From the NCBI GenBank assembly GCA_937916485.1, contig CALFSV010000423.1, positions 1 to 33,345 of the forward strand: DNA of 33,345 nt, given 5' to 3'. A program made the position numbers and the translations under genes. This DNA comes from an uncultured Paracoccaceae bacterium. Lineage in GTDB: Bacteria > Pseudomonadota > Alphaproteobacteria > Rhodobacterales > Rhodobacteraceae. The notes beneath the pieces are model-generated. The model saw only the letters and a program-made list of their open reading frames with translations. It did no database searches and was not told where the DNA came from. Of this stretch, positions 25,689 through 32,722 are shown in pieces. Numbering within the stretch: position 1 is the stretch's first letter; each line of letters begins with the position of its first letter.

Positions 25689-25908
25689 CCATTATCGCCG
25701 GTCCGAAGCCTTTGCCTGCGCCCCCGGCCTCAAGATCGAGGCGCATGAGAGGCTGTCGGCCCTCCAGTTCGCCCAACTGTCCCAGCAAATGGCCAAGATC
25801 GAAGACATGATCGAGCGGCTGGAACGCCGCTTGTGGCTGGCAGTCTACGGGGTGGTGGGCGTGATCCTGGCCCAGGCGTTTCAATCCGTCCTGACGGCGG
25901 CGCAATGA
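25678..25908 (+). CDS. GTA head formation protein g3.5 (rcc01685 family)
   Basis: A 76-residue protein between portal and protease, the position of the small R. capsulatus gene rcc01685, which is annotated as needed for head formation. Residues 1-45 are soluble and helical (EAHERLSALQFAQLSQQMAKIEDMIERLERR), followed by one hydrophobic helix (LWLAVYGVVGVILAQAFQSV). GGAGG precedes the ATG by 6 nt, inside the end of g3, with an 11-nt overlap. Its stop is 11 nt before the g4 start. Confidence 0.85.
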   Translation: MPDDHYRRSEAFACAPGLKIEAHERLSALQFAQLSQQMAKIEDMIERLERRLWLAVYGVVGVILAQAFQSVLTAAQ

Positions 25909-25919
25909 AGGAGAAAGCG

Positions 25920-26474
25920 ATGGAGCTTGAGCACAAATTTGCCCGTCTTGGCGGGCCGGTCAAGGTGACCGAGGTTGAAGGCGCAGGCACGGAGATCGAA
26001 GGCTATGCCTCTGTCTTTGGCGCGGCTGACAAGGGGCGTGACGTGGTGGACGCAGGCGCCTATGCCGCCTCGCTCGCCCGGCTGGAGGGGGCGGGTGGCC
26101 GGGTCAAGATGCTGTGGCAGCATGATCCGACCCAGCCCATCGGTGTCTGGGACGAGGTCCGCGAGGACGCCAAGGGCCTGTATGTCAAGGGCCGAATCCT
26201 GACCGATGTGGCAAGGGGCCGCGAGGCGGTGGCGCTGATCGGGGCAGGGGCCATTGACGGCCTGTCCATCGGCTACCGCACCCTGAAGGCCCAGAAGGAT
26301 GACAAGGGCCTGCGGCACCTGTCTGAGCTGGAGCTGTGGGAGGTGTCCCTTGTGACCTTTCCCATGCTTCCCGAGGCGCGAGTTGCGGCCAAGGGGGATG
26401 ACCCCGAGGACCGGGCCCTGCGCGAACTGGCGGCCCTCTTTGCCGAGGCCCGCGCCGAACGGACCCGACCGTAA
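25920..26474 (+). CDS. GTA prohead protease (g4)
   Basis: HK97-family (U35) serine protease that trims the capsid protein N-terminus during head maturation. The 184-residue protein shows the expected catalytic pattern: His68 in MLWQHDP, Ser116 in GLSIGYRT, and Glu141 in LWEVSLVTFPM. GRDVVDAGAY (39-48) is a further family block. AAGGAG, which overlaps the g3.5 stop, lies 6 nt before ATG 25920; the ATG at 25905 is a weaker choice. g5, its substrate, follows 35 nt later. Confidence 0.93.
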   Translation: MELEHKFARLGGPVKVTEVEGAGTEIEGYASVFGAADKGRDVVDAGAYAASLARLEGAGGRVKMLWQHDPTQPIGVWDEVREDAKGLYVKGRILTDVARGREAVALIGAGAIDGLSIGYRTLKAQKDDKGLRHLSELELWEVSLVTFPMLPEARVAAKGDDPEDRALRELAALFAEARAERTRP

Positions 26475-26509
26475 GGCCGCGTCTTTACCATCATCGAGAG
26501 GATAGCTGG

Positions 26510-27673
26510 ATGAGCACAGCCGAGGCCAAGGCCCGGGCCGGGGAAGATCTGTCTCCGGCGGATGACCTGAAGCACGCGATTGCGGGCTTCATGACCGAGA
26601 TCAAGTCAAAACTCCAAGAGCAGGATGACCGCATGACCAAACTGGACCGCAAGACCATGTTCGCCGCCAAGCGCCCCGCGCTTGCCCAGGCGACCGATAT
26701 CGAAGCCCCGCATCAGAAGGCCTTTGGCGCCTATCTGCGTTCGGGCGATGACGACGGCCTGCGCGGCCTTGAGATCGAGGGCAAAGCGATGAGCACCGCC
26801 GTTGCCGCTGACGGGGGCTACCTTGTCGCCCCCCAGACCGCTGCCACCGTGCAGAACGTGCTGATGTCCACCGCCTCGATCCGGGCCATCGCCAATGTCG
26901 TCAATGTCGACGCCACCTCATATGATGTGTTGTTCGCCCGGGCCGATATCGGCGCAGGCTGGGCCAGCGAAACAGCCGCCATGGCCGAAACCGACACCCC
27001 GGTGATCGAGCGGATTACCATCCCGCTGCACGAGTTGTCGGCCCTGCCCAAGACCTCTCAGCGCCTGCTTGACGACAGCGCCTTTGATATCGAAGGCTGG
27101 CTGGCGGGCCGTATTGCCGACAAGTTTGCCCGATCTGAGGCGGCGGCCTTTGTCAACGGTGATGGGGCGGACAAGCCCCGGGGCTTTTTGACCTACACCA
27201 ATATGGACAACGACAGCTGGAGCTGGGGCGGTCTTGGCTGGGTTCCGTCCGGTGCCGCGACAGCCCTGCTGAACGGCGATGCCATCGTCGATCTGGTCTA
27301 TGCGCTGGGGGCCGAGTACCGGGCTGGCGCGACCTTTGTGATGAACTCCAAGACCACCGGGGTCGTGCGCAAGCTTAAGGACGCGGACGGCCGCTACCTG
27401 TGGTCGGACGGCCTGGCGGCAGGCGAACCGGCCCGCCTCATGGGCTATCCGGTGCTGGTGGCCGAAGACATGCCCGACATCGCGGCAGGGGCCTTTCCCA
27501 TCGCTTTTGGCAACTTCGCTGCTGGCTACACCATCGCCGAACGGCCCGACCTGCGCGTGTTGCGCGACCCCTTCTCGGCCAAACCGCATGTCCTGTTCTA
27601 CGCCACCAAGCGTGTTGGCGGGGCGGTCAGCGACTTTGCTGCGATCAAGCTGATGCAGATCGCCGCCTTCTAG
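26510..27673 (+). CDS. GTA major capsid protein (g5)
   Basis: HK97-fold capsid protein, 387 residues. Residues 1-90 form a charged helical (delta) region that the g4 protease should remove; the mature protein probably begins near residue 94 (MSTAVAADGGYLVAPQT), as in RcGTA. The body contains IERITIPLHELSALPKTSQR, DDSAFDIEGWLAGRI and the conserved tail FYATKRVGGAVSDFAAIKLM. GAGAGGATAG precedes the ATG. A 9-bp hairpin lies 20 nt after the stop and may set capsid mRNA level apart from the tail genes. Confidence 0.95.
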   Translation: MSTAEAKARAGEDLSPADDLKHAIAGFMTEIKSKLQEQDDRMTKLDRKTMFAAKRPALAQATDIEAPHQKAFGAYLRSGDDDGLRGLEIEGKAMSTAVAADGGYLVAPQTAATVQNVLMSTASIRAIANVVNVDATSYDVLFARADIGAGWASETAAMAETDTPVIERITIPLHELSALPKTSQRLLDDSAFDIEGWLAGRIADKFARSEAAAFVNGDGADKPRGFLTYTNMDNDSWSWGGLGWVPSGAATALLNGDAIVDLVYALGAEYRAGATFVMNSKTTGVVRKLKDADGRYLWSDGLAAGEPARLMGYPVLVAEDMPDIAAGAFPIAFGNFAAGYTIAERPDLRVLRDPFSAKPHVLFYATKRVGGAVSDFAAIKLMQIAAF

Positions 27674-27693
27674 GGCGGAGCCGTTAAGAACGC

Positions 27694-27719
27694 CCGGCCT
27701 CCGTCCAATCGGAGGCCGG
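27694..27719 (+). other. Hairpin between capsid gene g5 and g6
   Basis: CCGGCCTCC (27694-27702) pairs with GGAGGCCGG (27711-27719) around an 8-nt loop, without a following T-tract. It might protect or delimit the capsid mRNA 3' end, or attenuate downstream transcription. Confidence 0.6.
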
Positions 27720-27770
27720 CGCACCCGGCCCATACCGTGAATGAGCGAGAGGCGGAGGAATACCGTGACG

Positions 27771-28364
27771 ATGGTAGAAGAAACGATAGTACCGGAAGCC
27801 GCGCTTCCCGTCGCCGGGTTCAAGGCCCATTTGCGGTTGGGAAGCGGGTTTGCCGAAGACAGCTTGCAGGACGTTGTCCTTGTAGGCTTTCTGCGGGCCG
27901 CGATGGCCGCAATCGAAGGGCGCACGGGCAGGCTGCTGCTGGAGCGGAGCCTTGTCTGGCAGACCGAAAGCTGGCGTCAGCCGGATCGCGTGACCCTGCC
28001 GGTGGCCCCTGTACGCGCTGTGACAGCCTTTGAGATTGTCGACGGGGCTGGTGTCGCCGTGGTGGTTGATCCCGCCGTGTGGCGACTTGCCCCCGGCGGC
28101 CAGAGCGGGACCGTGGTGGCCACGACGGGCGCTATGCCCGTCATCCCCGCCAATGGCTATGCCCGCATAGCCCTTGTGGCGGGCTATGGCCCGACATGGG
28201 CCGATGTCCCGGCGGATCTGGCGCAGGCCATGCTGATGCTGGCGGCGCATTACTACGAATATCGCAGCGATACCGCCCTTGGGGCGGGCTGCATGCCCTT
28301 TGGCGTCACCGCCCTAATCGAGCGGTATCGGCAGGGGCGCCTGACGCTGGGGGGGCAGGCATGA
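27771..28364 (+). CDS. GTA head-tail connector protein (g6)
   Basis: A 197-residue adaptor of the gp6-like connector family that binds under the portal ring. Recognisable parts are the N-terminal AALPVAGFKAHLRLGSGFAED, the helical AAMAAIEGRTGRLLLERSL, the VTLPVAPVRAVTAFEI strand region, and the C-terminal AQAMLMLAAHYYEYRSDT. The start is uncertain: GGAGGA lies 5 nt before GTG 27765 and 11 nt before ATG 27771. The stop overlaps the g7 start as ATGA. Confidence 0.9.
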   Translation: MVEETIVPEAALPVAGFKAHLRLGSGFAEDSLQDVVLVGFLRAAMAAIEGRTGRLLLERSLVWQTESWRQPDRVTLPVAPVRAVTAFEIVDGAGVAVVVDPAVWRLAPGGQSGTVVATTGAMPVIPANGYARIALVAGYGPTWADVPADLAQAMLMLAAHYYEYRSDTALGAGCMPFGVTALIERYRQGRLTLGGQA

Positions 28365-28699
28365 AGCCGCCGCGCCTGAACCGGCCGCTGGCCCTTGAAG
28401 CGCCCGAGCGGGTGGTGGACGGGTCTGGGGGCTTTGCCGTGTCGTGGGTCCTGCTGGGCACCCATTGGGCCGAAGTGACCCCGGGCACCGGCCGCGAGGC
28501 GGGCGCACCGGGTGGGGCGGTCAGCCGTGTCCCGGTCAAGATCGTCCTGCGGGCCAGCCCTGCCGGATCGCCCATGCGCCCGGCTGCGGACCAGCGCTTG
28601 GTCGACGGGGGGCGGGTCTACACGATCCTGTCCGTCACCGAACGCGACAAGGATGGCCGCTACCTGGTCTGTCAGGCCCGCGAGGAGACTGCCGTATGA
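28361..28699 (+). CDS. GTA head closure protein (g7)
   Basis: A 112-residue small beta-barrel protein of the phage head-tail joining family (gp16/SPP1-like), which seals the connector. Typical features are the N-terminal basic/proline stretch MKPPRLNRPLALEAPE, GGFAVSWVLLGTHWAEV, and the RVYTILSVTERDKDGRYLVC end. It is joined by ATGA overlaps to both g6 and g8. Assignment comes from position plus the pattern; length is normal. Confidence 0.88.
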   Translation: MKPPRLNRPLALEAPERVVDGSGGFAVSWVLLGTHWAEVTPGTGREAGAPGGAVSRVPVKIVLRASPAGSPMRPAADQRLVDGGRVYTILSVTERDKDGRYLVCQAREETAV

Positions 28700-29107
28700 C
28701 CTATGCCCTTTCCCCAGCGCTGCAATCGGCGGTCTATGCCGAGCTTGTGGCCGATCCCGGCCTGACGGCAATCCTTGGAACGGACATCTATGATGCCCTT
28801 CCCCCTGGTGTCCTGCCGTCGATCTACGCCCTGATCGGCCCCGAAACGGTCTGGGACCGGTCCGACATGACCGGTCGGGGGGCGGAGCATGACTTTACCG
28901 TCTTGATCGTCACCGACGGGGCGGGCTTCGCCACGGCCAAAAGCGGCGGCGGGCGCGGTGTCCGACGCCCTGAACGATGCCGAGCTTGGCCTGAGCCGGG
29001 GCAGGCTGGTCGGCCTGCGCTTTGTCAAGGCGACCGCCGCGCGGCGCGGCAGCGGTGAGCAGCGCCAGATCACCCTGACCTTTCGTGCAAGGGTCGAGGA
29101 CAGCTAG
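28696..29107 (+). pseudogene. GTA tail completion protein (g8, DUF3168), apparent +1 frameshift
   Basis: The first 82 codons read as a normal DUF3168 tail terminator: MTYALSPALQSAVYAELV, GPETVWDRSDMTGRGAEHDF, IVTDGAGFATAK. After the AAAA run at 28939-28942 the frame turns into Arg/Pro-rich sequence ending at 29058. Removing one A gives the expected end AAAGAVSDALNDAELGLSRG...LVGLRFVKATAARR...ITLTFRARVEDS with a TAG at 29105-29107. So one extra base breaks the gene about 60% along. gp8 caps the tail and is required for assembly in related systems, so as written the GTA would be defective. Confidence 0.85.
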
Positions 29108-29155
29108 GCCGCGCCCGGCGGCACAACAATTGCAACGATGAACGGAGGGATCGCC

Positions 29156-29572
29156 ATGGTGGCCCAGAACGGCAAGGACCTTTTGGTCAAGATTGACATG
29201 ACGGGAGGCGGCTCTTTCGAGACCGCCGCAGGGCTGCGCGCCACCCGTATCAGCTTCAACGCCGAAAGCGTCGATGTGACGAGCCTCGAAAGCCAGGGCG
29301 GCTGGCGCGAGCTTTTGTCCGGGGCGGGCGTGAAATCCGCCGCCATCTCAGGCTCTGGCGTGTTCAAGGATGCAGCCACCGACGAACGCGCCCGCCAGAT
29401 CTTCTTTGACGGGGAGACGCCCGATTTTCAGGTCATCATCCCCGGCTTTGGCACCGTCGAAGGGCCGTTCCAGATCACCTCGATCGAATACGCCGGTTCC
29501 TACAACGGTGAGGCGACCTATGAGCTTGCCCTCTCCTCTGCCGGGGCGCTGACCTTTTCGGCGCTGATCTGA
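29156..29572 (+). CDS. GTA major tail protein (g9)
   Basis: The tail tube subunit, 138 residues, of the TP901-1-like major tail protein family. It shows AQNGKDLLVKIDMTG, the FNAESVDVTSLESQGGWREL block, SGSGVFKDAATDERAR, and IPGFGTVEGPFQITSIEYAG, all typical. GGAGGG is 7 nt before the ATG, which favours 29156 over the in-frame ATG at 29138. The stop and the g10 start share one base (TGATG). Confidence 0.93.
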   Translation: MVAQNGKDLLVKIDMTGGGSFETAAGLRATRISFNAESVDVTSLESQGGWRELLSGAGVKSAAISGSGVFKDAATDERARQIFFDGETPDFQVIIPGFGTVEGPFQITSIEYAGSYNGEATYELALSSAGALTFSALI

Positions 29573-29886
29573 TGGTGAACCCCTGGGCGGGCGAGGTGGC
29601 CCTTGTCATCGACGGCCGGATCCACCCCTGCAAGCTGACGCTGGGGGCGCTGGCCGAGCTTGAGGCCGCGCTGGGCGAGGACAGTCTGGTCGATCTGGTC
29701 GCCCGGTTTGAAGAGGGGGCCTTTTCGTCCCGCGATGTCATGGCCTTGATCGTGGCGGGGCTGCGCGGCGGTGGCTGGCAGGGGACCGCCGCCGACCTCG
29801 TGTCGGCCGAGATCGCGGGCGGGCCGGTCGGGGCCGCGCGGGCCGCCGCCGAAATGCTGGCCCGCGCCTTTGCCGTGTCGCCATGA
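29572..29886 (+). CDS. GTA tail assembly chaperone g10
   Basis: A 104-residue protein matching the GTA_gp10 family: MVNPWAGEVALVIDG, CKLTLGALAELEAALGEDSL, LVARFEEGAFSSRDVMALIVAGLRGGG. This family is considered a tail assembly chaperone, by analogy with phage proteins between the tube and tape-measure genes. It overlaps g9 by 1 nt and g10.1 by ATGA. Confidence 0.9.
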   Translation: MVNPWAGEVALVIDGRIHPCKLTLGALAELEAALGEDSLVDLVARFEEGAFSSRDVMALIVAGLRGGGWQGTAADLVSAEIAGGPVGAARAAAEMLARAFAVSP

Positions 29887-30110
29887 CCGTGGGGCTGGAC
29901 TGGTCTGCGATGCTGCGGGCGGGCCTGCGCGATCTGCGCCTGCGCCCGACCGAGTTCTGGGCGCTCTGCCCGGTTGAGCTGATGCTGATGCTTGGCCTTG
30001 ACGGAGGTCCCGCGCCGATGGCCCGCACCCGCCTTGAGGAACTGGCACGCAGCTTTCCCGATACCACCGCGCCGCTACGCCAAAACAGCCAGACAGGAGA
30101 GACTCCATGA
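29883..30110 (+). CDS. GTA tail assembly chaperone g10.1 (rcc01693-like)
   Basis: A 75-residue protein with the DUF2376/phage TAC pattern: LDWSAMLRAGLRDLRLRPTEFWALCPVELMLMLG. It sits between g10 and the tape measure, the usual place for the second chaperone reading frame. In many tailed phages the two are joined by a programmed frameshift; here they are separate genes with ATGA overlap on both sides. Confidence 0.85.
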   Translation: MTVGLDWSAMLRAGLRDLRLRPTEFWALCPVELMLMLGLDGGPAPMARTRLEELARSFPDTTAPLRQNSQTGETP

Positions 30111-30766
30111 CCGATTTCGACGGGCTGGACCGCTTTGCCGAGGACATGACCGGGCTGGAACAAAGCCTGTCGGATGTGACCGGCATGACAGCCGCCTTTT
30201 CCGCCACCCTGGCCAGCACCCGCGCGGCCATGGGCGAGACGAACCGCGAAATGGCCAACCTTGAACGGGGGTTTTCAACTGGCCTGCGCCGGGCTTTTGA
30301 CGGGGTGATCCTCGATGGCAAGTCTCTGTCGGATGCGCTGGGCATGGTGGCCCGGTCGATGATCGACACCGCCTATGCCGCTGCCCTGCGTCCGGTCACC
30401 GACCATCTTGGCGGGCTCTTGTCCGACGGCTTTGCCAATGCGGTGACGGCCATGACACCCTTTGCCAAAGGGGCCCCCTTTGCCCAGGGCCGGGTGATGC
30501 CCTTTGCCAAGGGCGGCGTCCTGTCCGGACCGGTCGCCTTTCCCATGCGGGGCGGCACCGGCCTGATGGGCGAGGCGGGGCCAGAGGCGGTCATGCCGCT
30601 GACACGGGGGGCTGACGGGCGTCTTGGGGTGCGTGCCCAAGGCGGCGGGTCGGTCCATGTGACCATGCATGTCACCTCGCCGGATGTGGCGGGGTTCCAG
30701 CGCAGCCAGGGCCAGATCGCGGCGCAGATGTCGCGCCTGATCGGGCGCGGCCAGCGCAATCGCTAG
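30107..30766 (+). CDS. GTA tape measure protein (g11)
   Basis: A 219-residue tape measure, short as expected for the RcGTA-type tail. The N-terminal half is helical (FAEDMTGLEQSLSDVTGMTA, ATLASTRAAMGETNREMANL). The C-terminal half contains the common tail-length tape-measure stretch FAKGAPFAQGRVMPFAKGGVLSGPVAFPM and GLMGEAGPEAVMPL, then a small beta segment VHVTMHVTSPD. GGAGAG precedes the ATG, which overlaps the g10.1 stop in ATGA. Confidence 0.92.
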   Translation: MTDFDGLDRFAEDMTGLEQSLSDVTGMTAAFSATLASTRAAMGETNREMANLERGFSTGLRRAFDGVILDGKSLSDALGMVARSMIDTAYAAALRPVTDHLGGLLSDGFANAVTAMTPFAKGAPFAQGRVMPFAKGGVLSGPVAFPMRGGTGLMGEAGPEAVMPLTRGADGRLGVRAQGGGSVHVTMHVTSPDVAGFQRSQGQIAAQMSRLIGRGQRNR

Positions 30767-30775
30767 GAGAGGCAC

Positions 30776-31408
30776 ATGAGCTTTCACGAAATCCGTTTTC
30801 CCGCCAGCCTCAGCTTTGGGTCCATCGGCGGGCCAGAGCGTCGGACCGAGATCGTCACGCTGGCCAATGGTTTTGAAGAGCGCAACACCCCCTGGGCCAA
30901 CTCGCGCCGTCGCTATGACGCGGGGCTTGGCCTGCGCAGTCTGGATGATGTCGAGACGCTGATCGCGTTCTTCGAGGCCCGGCAAGGCCAGCTTTATGCC
31001 TTTCGCTGGAAGGACTGGGCGGATTTCAAATCCGCCCGCCCGTCGCGCGAAGTCACACCGCTGGATCAGCTGATCGGGCAGGGGGACGAGGTCACGACCG
31101 CCTTTCCGCTGACCCGGAGCTATGCCTCTGGCGATCAGACCTATACCCGGCCAATCACCAAGCCGGTGGCAGGCACTGTGCGGGTGGCCGTGGGGGGCGA
31201 CAGCCTGCAGGACGGGATCGACTACACGGTCGATACCACGACCGGGGTCGTCACCTTTGCCGCCGCCCCGGATATGGGGGCGGAAATCCGGGCAGGCTAT
31301 GAATTCGACGTGCCGGTCCGGTTTGACATCGACCGCATCCAGACCTCGGTCGCCTCGTTTCGGGCGGGCGACGTTCCGGCGGTGCCGATTGTCGAGGTGC
31401 GGATATGA
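30776..31408 (+). CDS. GTA distal tail protein (g12, DUF2460)
   Basis: A 210-residue protein of the DUF2460/TIGR02217 family that forms the distal tail ring. Diagnostic stretches are FHEIRFPASLSFGSIGGPER, RRTEIVTLANGFEERNTPWA, RRRYDAGLGLRSLDDVETLI, FFEARQGQLYAFRWKDWADF and VRFDIDRIQTSVASFRAGDV. All are present and in order. Nine nt after g11; ATGA overlap with g13. Confidence 0.94.
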   Translation: MSFHEIRFPASLSFGSIGGPERRTEIVTLANGFEERNTPWANSRRRYDAGLGLRSLDDVETLIAFFEARQGQLYAFRWKDWADFKSARPSREVTPLDQLIGQGDEVTTAFPLTRSYASGDQTYTRPITKPVAGTVRVAVGGDSLQDGIDYTVDTTTGVVTFAAAPDMGAEIRAGYEFDVPVRFDIDRIQTSVASFRAGDVPAVPIVEVRI

Positions 31409-32286
31409 CCGCGCTTCTTGACCATCTGGCCACCGGGCTGACCACCGTCTGCCGCTGCTGGGCGATCCTGCGGCGCGACGGGCGCGTGCTGGGCTTTACC
31501 GACCATGACCTTGGGCTGGCCTTTGACGGCATCACCTTTCAGGCCAACGCCGGGATGACGGCCAGCGCCCTTGTGCAAGGAACCGGCCTTGCGGTGGACA
31601 ATACCGAGGCGCTCGGTGCCCTCAGCGCTGCGGCGATCACCGAGGCTGATATTGCCGCGGGTCGCTACGACGGGGCAGAGGTGCGGGCTTGGCTGGTCAA
31701 CTGGCGCGATGTGGCTCAGCGGATGGAGCAGTTTCGCGGCACCATCGGCGAGGTGCGGCGGGGCGCGGGCGCCTTTCAGGCCGACCTGCGCGGGCTGACA
31801 GAGGCGCTCAACCAGCCGCAGGGTCGGGTCTATCAGCGCCAGTGCGGCGCGGTTCTGGGGGACGCGGCCTGCCGGTTCGACCTTGAGGCTGTCGGCTATG
31901 CCCAGACCCGCGCGGCCGAGGTGGTTGAGCGGGACCAGACCTTTGGTTTTGTAGGTTTCGACGGGGTCGAGGCCCGCTGGTTCGAAAGGGGCCGTCTGGG
32001 CGTGCTGACAGGAGCGGCAGAGGGGCTTGTGGGGGTGATCAAGCATGACCAGTTCCGCGCAAGCGGCCAGCGCGTGCTTGAGCTTTGGGACGCCCTTGGC
32101 GCCACAGTGGCCTCCGGTGACATGCTGCGGATTGAGCCTGGCTGTGACAAGCGGGCCGAAACTTGCCGCTTCAAATTAAACAATTTCAATAACTTTCGGG
32201 GCTTTCCTCATGTTCCGGACGAAGACTGGCTGGTCAGCGTGCCGCGCGGCCAAGGGGCCGACAACGGGGGGAGCCTTCAGGGATGA
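31405..32286 (+). CDS. GTA baseplate hub protein (g13, DUF2163/BR0599)
   Basis: A 293-residue hub protein. Residues 15-165 match DUF2163 (CRCWAILRRDGRVLGFTDHD, DNTEALGALSAAAITEADI, AGRYDGAEVRAWLVNW). Residues 190-285 match the BR0599 domain (CDKRAETCRFKLNNFNNFRG). Four cysteines, 147, 156, 247 and 254, are placed as in the phage lambda gpL family, which carries an iron-sulfur cluster; cluster binding here is inference. ATGA overlaps with g12 and g14. Confidence 0.93.
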   Translation: MTALLDHLATGLTTVCRCWAILRRDGRVLGFTDHDLGLAFDGITFQANAGMTASALVQGTGLAVDNTEALGALSAAAITEADIAAGRYDGAEVRAWLVNWRDVAQRMEQFRGTIGEVRRGAGAFQADLRGLTEALNQPQGRVYQRQCGAVLGDAACRFDLEAVGYAQTRAAEVVERDQTFGFVGFDGVEARWFERGRLGVLTGAAEGLVGVIKHDQFRASGQRVLELWDALGATVASGDMLRIEPGCDKRAETCRFKLNNFNNFRGFPHVPDEDWLVSVPRGQGADNGGSLQG

Positions 32287-32720
32287 CCGCCGATGTCGTT
32301 GCCACCGCAAGGGGCTGGATCGGGACGCCGTACTTGCATCAGGCCTCTTGCCGGGGGGCCGGGTGCGACTGCCTTGGCCTGATCCGGGGCGTCTGGCGCG
32401 AGCTGGCCGGGGCCGAGCCTGAGGTCACGCCCGCCTATACACAGGACTGGTCCGAGCCTCAGGGTGACGAGGCGCTATGGCGCGCCGCCCTGCGCCACCT
32501 GCGCCAAAGGGGTCCGGGCGACGACGCGCCCGGCGACCTCCTTCTGTTCCGCATGCGCAGCGGTGCCGTGGCCAAGCACCTTGGCATCGCCGCAAGGGTC
32601 GGACCGGCACCTACCTTTATCCACGCCTATTCCGGCCACGGGGTTGTCGAAAGCGCCCTGACCCCTCCCTGGCGGCGGCGCATCGTGGCCCGCTTTGCCC
32701 TTGCTGAAAGGATCGCCTGA
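32283..32720 (+). CDS. GTA NlpC/P60 cell-wall peptidase (g14)
   Basis: A 145-residue cysteine peptidase, tail-tip enzyme that would open the recipient's peptidoglycan. It has the catalytic cysteine Cys30 in GCDCLGLIRGVW, His99 in AKHLGIA and a third polar residue His114 in FIHAYSGHGV. TARGWIGTPYLHQ is the usual N-terminal block. ATGA overlap with g13; g15 starts two bases after the stop. Confidence 0.94.
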   Translation: MTADVVATARGWIGTPYLHQASCRGAGCDCLGLIRGVWRELAGAEPEVTPAYTQDWSEPQGDEALWRAALRHLRQRGPGDDAPGDLLLFRMRSGAVAKHLGIAARVGPAPTFIHAYSGHGVVESALTPPWRRRIVARFALAERIA

Positions 32721-32722
32721 CC

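Noticed and set aside
28939..28950. Programmed ribosomal frameshift in g8
   Set aside because: A +1 shift would be required, there is no X-XXY-YYZ slippery heptamer or release-factor-type slow stop, and g8 homologues are not known to use recoding.
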